Assembly: GCA_963776205.1 (NCBI GenBank)
Contig: CAVZLR010000001.1
Span: 558,001-622,000, forward strand
Length of the DNA stretch: 64,000 bases
Source: UBA4459 sp963776205
GTDB taxonomy: Bacteria > Bacteroidota > Bacteroidia > Bacteroidales > F082
Reading direction: 5' to 3'
Under the pieces are notes generated by a model. That model made no database searches. It was not told where the DNA came from and saw only the letters and a program-made list of their open reading frames with translations. Shown in pieces: positions 27,294 through 35,910 of the stretch. The position numbers and the translations under genes were made by a program. Each line of letters opens with the position of its first letter. Within the stretch, counting starts at the first letter, position 1.

Positions 27294-28403
27294 TTAGTCC
27301 AATCTGGTTTTAAATTTCTTTAAGCTCACAGTAATTAATACAATGGCCATGGTTCCGAGTACAGCCATTTCGGGTAAAATAGATTCAATTCCTAAACCCA
27401 TGATCATTACATTTTTAACAGCAGCAATAAACCATTTTGCAGGTACGATTTGCGCGATTACTTGTAATAACAAAGGCATGTTTTCAATCGGAAACATCAA
27501 ACCGGAAAGCAATACCGCCGGCAACATCAAGCCCATGACAGAACCCAGCAGGGCAGCAATTTGCGTATTTACAATTGATGAGATCAGGAGACCCAGCGCC
27601 AGGGAAACAAAAATGAATAGCAGCGACAACATGGTTAACAGTATAAAGCTACCCACTACCGGCACATCAAGCACATAAACCCCCAATGCAAGGATGGTTA
27701 AGTAATTAATGATGGAGATTGTAAAATATGGGATCACTTTCGAGAGAATGATTAACAGTGGCGGCATTGGCGAAACCAGTATTACTTCCATAGTTCCAAG
27801 TTCCTTCTCTCTGGCTATTGATACCGATGTCATCATGGCACAGATCAGCATCAAAATCAGGCCCATCACACCGGGGACAGTGGTATAAGCACCTTTGAGC
27901 GTGGGATTATAAAGCAGTTTTACCTCCGTTTGGATTTGATAAGGAGGCAATCCATTGGCGCCCACTTGTTCCATCTGGTACTCGGCTACAAGTCTGCTCA
28001 CATAGGTTACCAGTGTTGATGCAGTATTGGGATCAGTTCCGTCGGCAATCAGCAATATCTGGGCTTCGCCGGTTTGCACCATGCTCTTATAAAAATTTTC
28101 GCTATACACCACCACCAGGCCTATTTCTCCTTTTTGAAACACCTTTTCAATCTGTGTAGGATCACTCAGGTATGCTGCCAACGTGAAGTACTCGCTGCTT
28201 TGAATCTTATCAGTTATCTTTTGCGTCGCCAAATCATGTGAAGGATCATAAACAGCAAAATGTGCATTTTTAATTTCGGTGCTAATGGCAAAACCGAACA
28301 TAAGGATCATCAAAATGGGGAGCACAAGCAAAATGATCATTGTCCAGCGATCCCTGAAGATGTGGTAAAATTCCTTTTGCGTAAAAACCAAAAACTTCTT
28401 CAT
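27294..28403 (-). CDS. ABC-2 type transport permease (YbhS/YbhR-like), first
   Basis: A 369-residue permease with the same architecture as its downstream neighbour: the N-terminal block FTQKEFYHIFRDRWTMIILL, a periplasmic domain, then the IAREKELGTMEVILVSPMPP coupling loop and a GLMFPIENMPLLLQ segment between late spans. The KEFYHIFRDR opening is typical of YbhS/YbhR-type permeases. It starts 3 bases after the second ATPase stop. The two permeases are only distantly similar to one another, so a heterodimer is more likely than redundancy. Confidence 0.88.
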   Translation of the reverse strand: MKKFLVFTQKEFYHIFRDRWTMIILLVLPILMILMFGFAISTEIKNAHFAVYDPSHDLATQKITDKIQSSEYFTLAAYLSDPTQIEKVFQKGEIGLVVVYSENFYKSMVQTGEAQILLIADGTDPNTASTLVTYVSRLVAEYQMEQVGANGLPPYQIQTEVKLLYNPTLKGAYTTVPGVMGLILMLICAMMTSVSIAREKELGTMEVILVSPMPPLLIILSKVIPYFTISIINYLTILALGVYVLDVPVVGSFILLTMLSLLFIFVSLALGLLISSIVNTQIAALLGSVMGLMLPAVLLSGLMFPIENMPLLLQVIAQIVPAKWFIAAVKNVMIMGLGIESILPEMAVLGTMAIVLITVSLKKFKTRLD

Positions 28404-28406
28404 TGT

Positions 28407-29141
28407 TTATTCTTTAGCTTTTACCCCTCTTGCCAGCTGATAAAATACCTCGTCCATCGATTGAGCTTTATATTTTTCTTTCAGGTTTAACGGGCTGTCC
28501 AGCGCATCAATTCTTCCATCCACCATGATGGAAACCCGGTCGCAATACTCCGCTTCATCCATATAATGTGTTGTGACAAATACTGTTATTCCGCGATCAG
28601 CAGCATCATAAATCAGTTCCCAGAACTGACGTCGGGCAGCAGGATCTACACCACCGGTAGGTTCATCAAGAAAAACAATTTGGGGTTCGTGAAAAATAGC
28701 AGTCGAAAAGGAGAGCTTTTGTTTCCAACCTAACGGCAGCGATTTTACCATAGTATTCTTTTCAGCTTCAAAACCCAGAGTTTGCAGCAATAAATCCGTT
28801 CGTTGGTTTATCTCATTTTCAGGAACGCCATAGATGCCTCCGAACAAGCGCAGGTTTTCCCAAACTTTCAGGTCTTCGTAAAGCGCAAATTTCTGACTCA
28901 TATACCCGATATTCATCTTTATTTTTTCCTGGTCTTTTTTAATGTCGAAACCCGCCACTTTGCCCATCCCTGACGTTGGTTTACTCAATCCACAAAGCAT
29001 GCGCATGGCGGTAGTTTTTCCGGCACCATTTGCCCCTAGAAAGCCAAAAATTTCCCCTTTTTCCACCTCAAATGTAATGGCATCAACTGCCGTGAAATTT
29101 CCGAACCGTTTGGTCAGGTCCTGTGCTTCGATTACCTTCAT
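28407..29141 (-). CDS. ABC transporter ATP-binding protein (YbhF second-half-like)
   Basis: A 244-residue ABC ATPase with Walker A GANGAGKTT near residue 39, Walker B VFLDEPTGGVDP and the switch His in VTTHYMDEAEYCDR. The signature LSGGQ is replaced by LPLGWKQ, as in a known subgroup of export ATPases, so this half may be the non-canonical partner. The open frame reaches 29168, but the Met at 29141 overlaps the upstream stop as ATGA and begins the usual KVIEAQDLTKRFG strand. In E. coli the two ATPase halves are fused in YbhF; here they are separate but translationally coupled. Confidence 0.9.
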   Translation of the reverse strand: MKVIEAQDLTKRFGNFTAVDAITFEVEKGEIFGFLGANGAGKTTAMRMLCGLSKPTSGMGKVAGFDIKKDQEKIKMNIGYMSQKFALYEDLKVWENLRLFGGIYGVPENEINQRTDLLLQTLGFEAEKNTMVKSLPLGWKQKLSFSTAIFHEPQIVFLDEPTGGVDPAARRQFWELIYDAADRGITVFVTTHYMDEAEYCDRVSIMVDGRIDALDSPLNLKEKYKAQSMDEVFYQLARGVKAKE

Positions 29142-30043
29142 GATGCTTCGCTTAATTCCATGAAACAATCTTCAATGCCTGCTTTTATAGGGATGGTGCT
29201 AATGTCGGAATGCCCTTTTTCCTTCAAATAAGCTTCCAGTACTGACGGTGTAATTTTTCCAACAGTTATGTGGTGGGTGTCGCCAAAAGCAAAACAACTT
29301 CTCACCTCCGGATTCGCCCTTAGGTCTTTTAAAAGTTTCGACATATCATCGCTTTTTACCGCCCATAGTTCCTGATCGTAAGCTGCTACAATATTTGCAG
29401 GTGTATCAATCTTCATAAAGGCTCCATCCTGTATCAATGCTATCCGGTCGCACATACTTGCTTCGTCCATGTAAGGTGTTGAAACCAAAATGGTAATGCC
29501 TTCATTTTTCAGTTTTTTGAGCATGGCCCACAATTCCTTACGGGAAACAGGATCAACGCCGGTAGTAGGTTCATCCAGAAACAGCACCACAGGTTCATGA
29601 ATTAACGCACACGACAATGCCAGCTTTTGCTTCATACCTCCTGAAAGCGCTCCGGCCCTACGGGTTTTAAAAGGTTCTATTTGCTGGTAAATATCTTTCA
29701 CCAGGTGGTAATTTTCTTCGATAGTTGTATTAAAAATAGAGGCGAAAACTTTCAGGTTTTCCTCCACGGAAAGATCCTGGTACAGTGAAAAACGGCCAGG
29801 CATATAACCCACTTTTTTTCTGATTTCCATGTATTCCTTCACCACGTCATTTCCATCCACAACGGCAGTTCCCGAATCGGCAAGTAAAAGGGTGGTCAGA
29901 ATTCTGAATAAGGTCGTTTTCCCGGCACCATCCGGCCCGATGATCCCAAAAATCTCTCCTTTTTCCACTTCAAAGCTGAGGCCTTTCAAAGCTTCCACTT
30001 TTCCGTAATTCCGTTTGATATCGTGAACTGAAATGGCTTTCAT
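29138..30043 (-). CDS. ABC transporter ATP-binding protein (YbhF first-half-like)
   Basis: A 301-residue ATPase with a full set of motifs: Walker A GPDGAGKTT near residue 35, Q-loop VGYMPGRFSLYQDLSVEEN, signature LSGGMKQK near 138, Walker B VLFLDEPTTGVDP near 155 and switch VSTPYMDEASMCDR, in which the usual His is Pro. A C-terminal extension of about 70 residues follows the ATPase core. It abuts the hlyD-like stop with no spacer and overlaps the next ATPase by four bases. The unusual switch in this half and unusual signature in the other suggest an asymmetric ATPase pair. Confidence 0.9.
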   Translation of the reverse strand: MKAISVHDIKRNYGKVEALKGLSFEVEKGEIFGIIGPDGAGKTTLFRILTTLLLADSGTAVVDGNDVVKEYMEIRKKVGYMPGRFSLYQDLSVEENLKVFASIFNTTIEENYHLVKDIYQQIEPFKTRRAGALSGGMKQKLALSCALIHEPVVLFLDEPTTGVDPVSRKELWAMLKKLKNEGITILVSTPYMDEASMCDRIALIQDGAFMKIDTPANIVAAYDQELWAVKSDDMSKLLKDLRANPEVRSCFAFGDTHHITVGKITPSVLEAYLKEKGHSDISTIPIKAGIEDCFMELSEAS

Positions 30044-30946
30044 TTATTCAGGAACTACAATTCCGGCATACATGCCAATTTTTAAATTTCCATCATTCGG
30101 CACGGCGATTTTAACCGCATAAACAAGATTTGCGCGTTCATCCTGGGTTTGAATGGTTTTGGGGGTGAACTCTGATTTACTCGAAATCCAGGTAATCTCT
30201 CCTTCATATTCACGGCTTCCATCTCCACCAACTTCAGCCAGCACCTGAATTTTCTGGCTTATTTGTAGCTTGGGTAACTGATCCCCGGTTACGTAGGCCC
30301 GAAGGATCATTCTATCCAGATCAGCTAACTGGAACAGCGGTTTTCCCATGGCGGTCAACTCTCCTTCTTCGGCATATTTTACCAGAATTGTTCCATCAAT
30401 CGGGCTTGTAATCGTACTGCGTTCCAATTGGTCGTTGATTACATCAATTTGTGCTTCCAGAGCTTCGCTTTGCGCATCAATAGCTTCAGTATTAATAGTC
30501 AGGGCTGTTTTTTTGGCTTTTAAGGTGGCTCGAAGTACTTGCAATTGTGCATTGATGTCATCAAGTTGTTTTTGTGTAGCCACATCCCCTGCCAGTAGTT
30601 TTTCCATGCGTTTTTTTTCAAACTCCGCTTTTTCAATTTCCTTTTCGAGGGCTTCCAGTTGCGATTGCACATCGGGCCTGCTTGAAAGCAATGCCATCCG
30701 GTTGGCTTCAACCGTTAGTTTGTTCAGGTAGAGTTGTGAGCTATCGATCTGTCCCAATACCTCCCCCTGATTTACTTCGTCACCTTCATAGATTGTGAAA
30801 GAGAGAATCTTACCCGAAGATTCGGCTGACACAATGATCTCGGTCGCTTCAAATACACCAGTAGCGTCTGTTTTCTTTTCATTTGAAGTACACGAATAGA
30901 ACAAAACCAATGTCAGAGGTAGGATGTAGTTAAGTGTTTTCATCAT
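30044..30946 (-). CDS. HlyD-family efflux adaptor lipoprotein (YbhG-like)
   Basis: A 300-residue membrane fusion protein. The N-terminus has a lipobox ending at Cys19 (LFYSC), so it is probably a lipoprotein anchored in the inner membrane. A first lipoyl half (IIVSAESSGKILSFTIYEGD) is followed by a long coiled-coil hairpin from about residue 75 to 180, rich in Glu, Lys and Leu, and then the second lipoyl half (STITSPIDGTILVKYAEEGE) and a beta-barrel. It would bridge the ABC-2 permeases and the TolC-like outer membrane channel encoded upstream. It starts 13 bases after the tolC-like stop. Confidence 0.9.
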   Translation of the reverse strand: MMKTLNYILPLTLVLFYSCTSNEKKTDATGVFEATEIIVSAESSGKILSFTIYEGDEVNQGEVLGQIDSSQLYLNKLTVEANRMALLSSRPDVQSQLEALEKEIEKAEFEKKRMEKLLAGDVATQKQLDDINAQLQVLRATLKAKKTALTINTEAIDAQSEALEAQIDVINDQLERSTITSPIDGTILVKYAEEGELTAMGKPLFQLADLDRMILRAYVTGDQLPKLQISQKIQVLAEVGGDGSREYEGEITWISSKSEFTPKTIQTQDERANLVYAVKIAVPNDGNLKIGMYAGIVVPE

Positions 30947-30959
30947 CGTTTTATATAAA

Positions 30960-32210
30960 TTAATTTCCTGATTTATTTAAGTATTGATAAGCCTTCATAA
31001 GGTATTGAATTTCATGCATGATCATCATTTGTTTGGCGGTGCCTTCATCATTAATGCGTTGAAGCACATCGGTCATAGTAGTAACACCATTGTCATATTT
31101 CACCAAATAGGCATCTTTAATACTGCTTTTTAGTAATAGAATTTCCCTGTCCTGCTCCAGCAATTTGCGATATTTTTCCAGTTCCTTATCAGTTTGACTT
31201 AATTCAAGATGGGTATTAAACAAAAAAGTTTCTTCCTGGTTTTGGATGCGTTGCAGGTTGATCTCTGTGAGTTTTTTATTGTTGGCATTTTTATACAAAG
31301 GCCCTAATTGCCACGAAAGACTCAGCCCCGCCACAAAAATATTGGTCAGTTCAGATGTACCGAAATCAACACCCGGTGTGATGAATACACCAAATCCCAT
31401 CAGTCCGAATTTTGGGATAAGGGTGGCTTTGTTCAGTTTTGCCTGCGATTCAATCAATGACTGCTGATTTTTGAATTTCATCATTTCAGGCCGATTGATG
31501 CTGATATCTTCAAGAGAAGATGAAAAATCAGGACGGACAAAATTGGTTTCTTCGGTGATTTTTTCGCCAGTCATGGCCGATAGCACAGCCAAATAGGCTT
31601 CTTTATTGTATTGTAACTCTGCTTTCTTTTGATCTATATTGATTAACTCAACTTTCAGTTCATCGGCATCCGATTTAAAGGCGGTTCCATTCTCAATGGC
31701 ATTTTGAATTCTTTTATGGTTGAGAAGGAGTGTTTCTTTCAGCAAATCCAGCTGTGCCATCTGTTCATCTATCAATAATATACCGAAATATAAATTATTC
31801 ACCCGGTCTTTAAGCTGGTACAAATTGACTTCCAAATCCGCTTTTTCAATTTCCGAATTGGCTTCAATAATGCCTTTACTTGCTTTGGTCATGCCTCCAT
31901 CCCATAGCACCTGGTTTAACTGAACCATAGATATGAGGTTGACTTCAGTAGAAGCAGATGACTCGGCCCCTGGTAAAGTAAAACTTGGCATACCTTCAAT
32001 GATACCGCCAATCAGGGTGATGTCGAGCTGAGGTAAATAGTTTTTATTGGCATTGGAAAGGGTCAGTTCTTTGGTTTTTTCGATCAATCCGAATTGTTGG
32101 ATCAAAGGATAATTTTTTAAAGCACTGTCCTGGCAAGCTTCAATGGTCAGGGTTTGTGCATTTGACTGAATGGCAATGAAAACTGAAAGGATGATTAAAA
32201 CTTTTTTCAT
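30960..32210 (-). CDS. TolC-family outer membrane channel protein
   Basis: A 416-residue outer membrane efflux protein with a signal peptide (MKKVLIILSVFIAIQSNAQ). The two repeated OEP domains are helical and polar, for example LTLSNANKNYLPQLDI near residue 50 and the later SIKDAYLVKYDNGVTTMTDV, the classic segment of the second repeat with a final VLQRINDEG. It would supply the outer membrane exit duct for the ABC export complex. Placement as second gene of the tetR operon, 11 bases after the tetR stop, means the whole tripartite pump can be induced at once. E. coli ybhGFSR lacks its own tolC. Confidence 0.9.
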   Translation of the reverse strand: MKKVLIILSVFIAIQSNAQTLTIEACQDSALKNYPLIQQFGLIEKTKELTLSNANKNYLPQLDITLIGGIIEGMPSFTLPGAESSASTEVNLISMVQLNQVLWDGGMTKASKGIIEANSEIEKADLEVNLYQLKDRVNNLYFGILLIDEQMAQLDLLKETLLLNHKRIQNAIENGTAFKSDADELKVELINIDQKKAELQYNKEAYLAVLSAMTGEKITEETNFVRPDFSSSLEDISINRPEMMKFKNQQSLIESQAKLNKATLIPKFGLMGFGVFITPGVDFGTSELTNIFVAGLSLSWQLGPLYKNANNKKLTEINLQRIQNQEETFLFNTHLELSQTDKELEKYRKLLEQDREILLLKSSIKDAYLVKYDNGVTTMTDVLQRINDEGTAKQMMIMHEIQYLMKAYQYLNKSGN

Positions 32211-32221
32211 TTTGAATTCTT

Positions 32222-32827
32222 TTATAGAAAAATGGCGTTTTTAACAAAAGCCGCAACCTGTTCAGGACGCTCATCGATGTAAGCATTGTATTTTTCCTTA
32301 TCCCCGTCAAGGGCAAAACCGGTGATGATGGGTTTGGCTACGAAAGGGAAAACGCACATCGATAAAATATTTGTGATCAGGTGAACAGGCGGAATAGGCC
32401 TGATCAGTTTATCTTCCGCAGCTTGCTCAATGAGACCGAACAACTTCTGTTTATCAAATCGGGTATTATTCATATGTTCAACGATCATTTTGGGGTTCCT
32501 GTTTAACTCGTGAATGACAAACTGTGGGATGTAGGGTTTGCGTTTCAGAAGGGCAATGTATTCACTGATAAACTGCTCCAGAAACTCTTCAAAACTTAGT
32601 TCTTTCATCACTGCCATCTCAAGCACCTCAAAAACATCCTTGAAAACAATGGAAAAAACTTGATCAAAAAGTTTGGCTTTAGTTCTGAAATAGTAATGTA
32701 AAAGCGCTTTGTTAATGCCTGCCTCGTTGGCGATTTCCTGCATGCGCGCTCCATCCATGCCTTTTTGGATAAATACTCTTTTTGCTGCATTAACAATTTT
32801 GTCTTCAGTATTTTGTTCCTTAGCCAT
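32222..32827 (-). CDS. TetR-family transcriptional regulator, likely repressor of the export operon
   Basis: A 201-residue TetR regulator. The N-terminal helix-turn-helix reads KIVNAAKRVFIQKGMDGARM followed by QEIANEAGINKALLHYYFRT, the standard TetR DNA-binding domain at residues 10-55. The C-terminal ligand-binding domain resembles CecR/AcrR-like regulators of efflux pumps (QFVIHELNRNPKMIVEHM). It is the first gene of the operon it probably represses. A strong promoter at 32859-32889 and a perfect palindrome at 32832-32849 sit directly upstream of its ATG, which fits autorepression relieved by the exported compound or a metabolite. The ligand cannot be inferred. Confidence 0.9.
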   Translation of the reverse strand: MAKEQNTEDKIVNAAKRVFIQKGMDGARMQEIANEAGINKALLHYYFRTKAKLFDQVFSIVFKDVFEVLEMAVMKELSFEEFLEQFISEYIALLKRKPYIPQFVIHELNRNPKMIVEHMNNTRFDKQKLFGLIEQAAEDKLIRPIPPVHLITNILSMCVFPFVAKPIITGFALDGDKEKYNAYIDERPEQVAAFVKNAIFL

Positions 32828-32831
32828 TTGA

Positions 32832-32849
32832 TTTAACTATTTGGTTAAA
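32832..32849 (-). promoter_or_regulatory. Palindromic TetR operator candidate
   Basis: On the minus strand the site reads TTTAACCAAATAGTTAAA: perfect 6-base arms TTTAAC and GTTAAA around a 6-base centre. It lies between the -7 box of the tetR promoter and the tetR ATG (5 bases from the start codon), where bound repressor would block initiation. Confidence 0.65.
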
Positions 32850-32858
32850 GCGAATGGT

Positions 32859-32889
32859 CAAAAGTATATTTTTTTTATTCCCATGTCAA
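32859..32889 (-). promoter_or_regulatory. Promoter of the tetR-export operon
   Basis: On the minus strand TTG (32889-32887) of TTGACATG and TACTTTTG (32866-32859) are separated by 20 bases, an excellent match to the Bacteroidota TTG-N17-23-TAnnTTTG promoter. The transcript would start near 32853. Confidence 0.7.
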
Positions 32890-33165
32890 GTTTTTTGCGA
32901 AATTATTTTAAAATGCTTGTTTATTAAGCCCGGAATAACCAAGGGCCAATTGTGAACATATTGGTTTATTCATTACACAAGTTACAAACTTGCGGGAGTA
33001 AGGAGAATTTCAATGAGGGTTTAATATTTATGCTAGGTTACAATAAAGTTTCTTTAAAAGGATTATAAGAAAGCCTGTCAATGTACAGGCTTTTTAATGT
33101 CCATTTGAATTGCTCAGCTTATGGTCTTTTGCCTTTTCAAATGTAATTCTATAATTATTAGATTT
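32890..33165. other. Non-coding stretch upstream of the tetR promoter
   Basis: AT-rich, with no supported gene. It contains one hairpin terminator (33070-33095) and a short inverted repeat CAAGT-TACAA-ACTTG near 32978-32992. It forms one edge of the accessory stretch that runs to about 36.8 kb. Confidence 0.5.
33070..33095. terminator. Hairpin terminator, possibly bidirectional
   Basis: A perfect 9-bp stem AAAGCCTGT (33070-33078) / ACAGGCTTT (33085-33093) with a 6-base loop, followed on the plus strand by TTTTT. The known gene that runs toward it is on the minus strand (33166-33573), where the tail is weaker. Confidence 0.6.
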
Positions 33166-33573
33166 CTACCTTAAAATAAAAGGAACAATTGCTGCAATGA
33201 TACCGGTAAATATTACGACCATAATAAAAAGGTTGTATCGCACATTATAGTTTCCAAGTAAGGACATATCATAATATTTATCAACGTCCTGATCTTTGTA
33301 CATTGTCAATAAGCCATTCAGAAGTTTTTCCCTGGTTTGTTTTCCTTTCAGCAATCCGAAAACAACAACAATGTTTACCATTACAATAAGACATACAAAA
33401 ATAAACATCACAATAAGTGAAGATTGTTCTGTCCGTGAAGTTTCAGCCATTCCCGAATTCACTGCAAGAGTGATCAGGTTAAGCATGATGGCTGTAAGAA
33501 TAAAGATAATATCGGTGCGGGTATTTTGCTGTAGCTCCGATGTGATGTGTTTATGAACATGTTCGAGCATCAT
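33166..33573 (-). CDS. Hypothetical membrane protein with three spans
   Basis: A 135-residue protein I do not recognise. Hydrophobic segments lie at about residues 21-39, 53-75 and 113-134, with a charged loop between spans two and three (KGKQTREKLLNGLLTMYKDQ then DVDKYYD). It begins MMLEHVHKHITSELQQNTRT, a soluble His-containing lead. Unusually for this genome, a perfect Shine-Dalgarno AAGGAGGT lies at 33579-33586 on the minus strand, 5 bases from the first ATG and 8 from the second, so translation starts are certain here. It sits alone between the export operon and the TPR lipoprotein gene and may be a recent acquisition. Confidence 0.7.
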   Translation of the reverse strand: MMLEHVHKHITSELQQNTRTDIIFILTAIMLNLITLAVNSGMAETSRTEQSSLIVMFIFVCLIVMVNIVVVFGLLKGKQTREKLLNGLLTMYKDQDVDKYYDMSLLGNYNVRYNLFIMVVIFTGIIAAIVPFILR

Positions 33574-33578
33574 TTTTT

Positions 33579-33586
33579 ACCTCCTT
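33579..33586 (-). promoter_or_regulatory. Perfect Shine-Dalgarno site
   Basis: AAGGAGGT on the minus strand, with 5 and 8 bases to two consecutive ATG codons. Bacteroidota genes rarely carry such a site, and I saw no comparable one before the neighbouring genes. Confidence 0.7.
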
Positions 33587-33707
33587 TTTAGAATTATTTT
33601 GAAAATCGAAAATGGTTTTTTATTATTCGCTAATAAATATACTAAATAATTGATAATGATAATTTAAAGCAGATCAGGCTTTTAATTAAGGATTTAAGCT
33701 TTCAGTA

Positions 33708-34823
33708 TCAAAACGGCGATAAATAATAATTCTGTTGATGCAACACAACACCAGGGGGACTGTAATTTTTCATGCTTGGTTTACCAGTTGCTGGTGAGAA
33801 AAATGGATCCTGCTCTTTAGCTTTTACAAGAAACTTATCGGCAGCTTCGTTGTTTCCAGTGCGGCTATTTATCATTGAAAGCAGACCATAGGCCCAGGCT
33901 TGCATTGGTGCGATTGGTTCAGGATTGAAGTTTAGATATTTGTTGAACTCCACTTCAATTAAAGGTGCAACTGAGTCAAGCATTGCAGGGTTTTGCATTG
34001 CCATCATCATATAATACCTGCCCAAATCAAGGTATAGAACATTTTTTGATGGATCAATGTCGATAGCTTTTTGATAGCAAACTGTGGCTTCATCAATATT
34101 TCCCTCAAACAAATATACCCGGCCCAATGCTTGCTCTGCATCTGCGTTGCCAGGATTTTCTTTTACAATTTCCTGCCAGTAAGCAACATAATCATCATCT
34201 TCAGGCATAAGTATTTCACGTGCTTTTGCACCGGCAATGAGGTCTGTCTCTTCTAGTTCAATTGCATAGATTTCTGCATTTTCTGTATTACCCCCCATGT
34301 TTGGTGGTAAACCACCAAAGAACTCAACCAGGGTCAGTTTGTCTTCAGTATATGTATGGTCTAATTGAAAAACTGAATTGTAAGTTGTCTCCATCTTAGC
34401 GAGATATTCAGCAGCATTTTCATTACCCATTTGAAGGGCAATATAAAACTGAAGTGTCTCAATGCTGCCTTTATAAGAAAGAAACAGGGAACTTTCAGGA
34501 TCATTCGCAACAGCTAGGTTGATACATCTTAAGGACTCATCGAGCGATTCCGTAATTGCCCGTGGATTAGCCATTCCCAGTTGCATAATAGTCCTGCTCA
34601 GTTCGTACCAGGCAAGGGCATTTTTTGGATTTTCACTGGTAAACTGTTCAAGCAATATTAATGCTGAATCAGCTTGTCCGTTTATTCTCAACTCGTAAGC
34701 TTCGTTAACTGCGTTGTCAGTTTTTTGGCCCGTACAGGAGATTATCCCGACTAAAAGAAGAGTCACAATAAGGCCCATCTGCATCAGGTTTAATTTTTGA
34801 ATAACCTTTTTTTTTGTTTTCAT
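33708..34823 (-). CDS. TPR-repeat lipoprotein
   Basis: A 371-residue protein with an N-terminal lysine-rich segment, a hydrophobic core and a lipobox ending at Cys30 (VGIISC). TPR-type helix pairs follow: INGQADSALILLEQFTSENP near residue 48, NPGNADAEQALGRVYLFEGN with IDEATVCYQKAIDIDPSKN near 220-265, and a final GNNEAADKFLVKAKEQDP. It is probably exposed in the periplasm or at the outer membrane as a binding scaffold. Its middle (LVEFFGGLPPNMGGNTENAE) resembles a Bacteroidota family of TRAP-like tetratricopeptide proteins. Function unknown. It is transcribed divergently from the gene at 34979. Confidence 0.75.
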   Translation of the reverse strand: MKTKKKVIQKLNLMQMGLIVTLLLVGIISCTGQKTDNAVNEAYELRINGQADSALILLEQFTSENPKNALAWYELSRTIMQLGMANPRAITESLDESLRCINLAVANDPESSLFLSYKGSIETLQFYIALQMGNENAAEYLAKMETTYNSVFQLDHTYTEDKLTLVEFFGGLPPNMGGNTENAEIYAIELEETDLIAGAKAREILMPEDDDYVAYWQEIVKENPGNADAEQALGRVYLFEGNIDEATVCYQKAIDIDPSKNVLYLDLGRYYMMMAMQNPAMLDSVAPLIEVEFNKYLNFNPEPIAPMQAWAYGLLSMINSRTGNNEAADKFLVKAKEQDPFFSPATGKPSMKNYSPPGVVLHQQNYYLSPF

Positions 34824-34978
34824 TATTTTATTTTTTTCGATTTAAAATATTTTCAAAATTTGATTCGCTTGTAAAATTATATACGAGCAGTGACTGTATT
34901 GTTGAATTTCTATTGTAAATTAGTAGCAAAATAGTTTACAAGAGTTTTATTTTCAGGTATAAACCAATCGTACCAACT

Positions 34979-35905
34979 TTGCAAACTAAGAATAAAAATA
35001 ATTTTGAGTTGCTGAAGAAAAAGATCGTTTTAAAGATGCAACAATCCTATCCAGGAATTAATTCAACTATTATTGAGTGGAAGGGGCAAGATATTGTAAA
35101 TTTCCAGGAAGAGCTAAGCAATAAAGTGAATGCACACATTAGCGAAAAGTGGTTTTATACCCACATGAAGACTGATAATGATGCCCTGCCAAGAATTGAT
35201 GTTCTTAATTTATTGAGTAAATATGTTGGATATAAAGACTGGAGTGATTTTATTTTTCATAATTCAAAAGTTCCTTTTCTGAATACTGGCACTAAATCAG
35301 GAAATAGGTATTTTATTATTATTCCGCTGATAGTCATACTTATTATGGCGATTTTATTTGCGATTTTTAAATTGTATAATACGCGTGATTATAAATTTTG
35401 TTTTTATGATGCTGATACCAAAGAAGCTATATCAAATCAAATTATTGAAATTAATGTGTTGATGGAAGATGAATCTGCAATTAGTATTTTATGTAACAAT
35501 GAAAGCTGTTTTGAATATAGATCAGATGCAAGTGTCATCAAAATGGTAGTAAAAACGCCTTATTATAAGACCGATACTATTATTAGGTCTCTAAACAAAT
35601 TTGAGCCGGTGGAACAGGTTGGGCTTCATGCTAATGAATATGCATTGATGATCCATTATTTTTCGGAGGTTAAAGTTGATGACTGGAAGAAAAGACGTTC
35701 AAGTCTTGATAAGATAATAGACGACCGGGCAATAATCTATCAGGTGTTTAATAACCACGAAGTAATGGGAATGGATGTTTACAATAAATGGGAATTTATT
35801 GATAGAATGACTATGCCAGCCGGAAGTTTAAGGAATATAGAGATATTGGATACTAAATTAAGTGGAGATAAAATATTACTGCTTAAATTCAGGATTAATA
35901 AGTAA
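34979..35905 (+). CDS. Unrecognised single-span membrane protein with conserved Bacteroidota N-terminal domain
   Basis: A 308-residue protein, apparently with a TTG start (34979-34981); no ATG lies upstream in frame, and the next Met (residue 20) would cut into the conserved N-terminal block. Residues 9-95 (FELLKKKIVLKMQQSYPG, IIEWKGQDIVNFQEELSNKV, ISEKWFYTH, PRIDVLNLLSKYVGYKDWSD) form a cytosolic domain I have seen at the start of other uncharacterised Bacteroidota proteins. One span at about 111-132 follows, then a periplasmic region of about 175 residues of mixed strand character. It overlaps no gene and is followed 5 bases later by a lipoprotein gene, so the two likely work together. Function unknown. 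Confidence 0.7.
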   Translation: MQTKNKNNFELLKKKIVLKMQQSYPGINSTIIEWKGQDIVNFQEELSNKVNAHISEKWFYTHMKTDNDALPRIDVLNLLSKYVGYKDWSDFIFHNSKVPFLNTGTKSGNRYFIIIPLIVILIMAILFAIFKLYNTRDYKFCFYDADTKEAISNQIIEINVLMEDESAISILCNNESCFEYRSDASVIKMVVKTPYYKTDTIIRSLNKFEPVEQVGLHANEYALMIHYFSEVKVDDWKKRRSSLDKIIDDRAIIYQVFNNHEVMGMDVYNKWEFIDRMTMPAGSLRNIEILDTKLSGDKILLLKFRINK

Positions 35906-35910
35906 AGCTG

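Noticed and set aside
33000..33024. AAGGAG followed after 7 bases by ATG and a three-codon frame (MRV) on the plus strand
   Set aside because: Far too short to be a gene; the downstream hairpin is better explained as a terminator. It may be a remnant leader, but nothing supports it.
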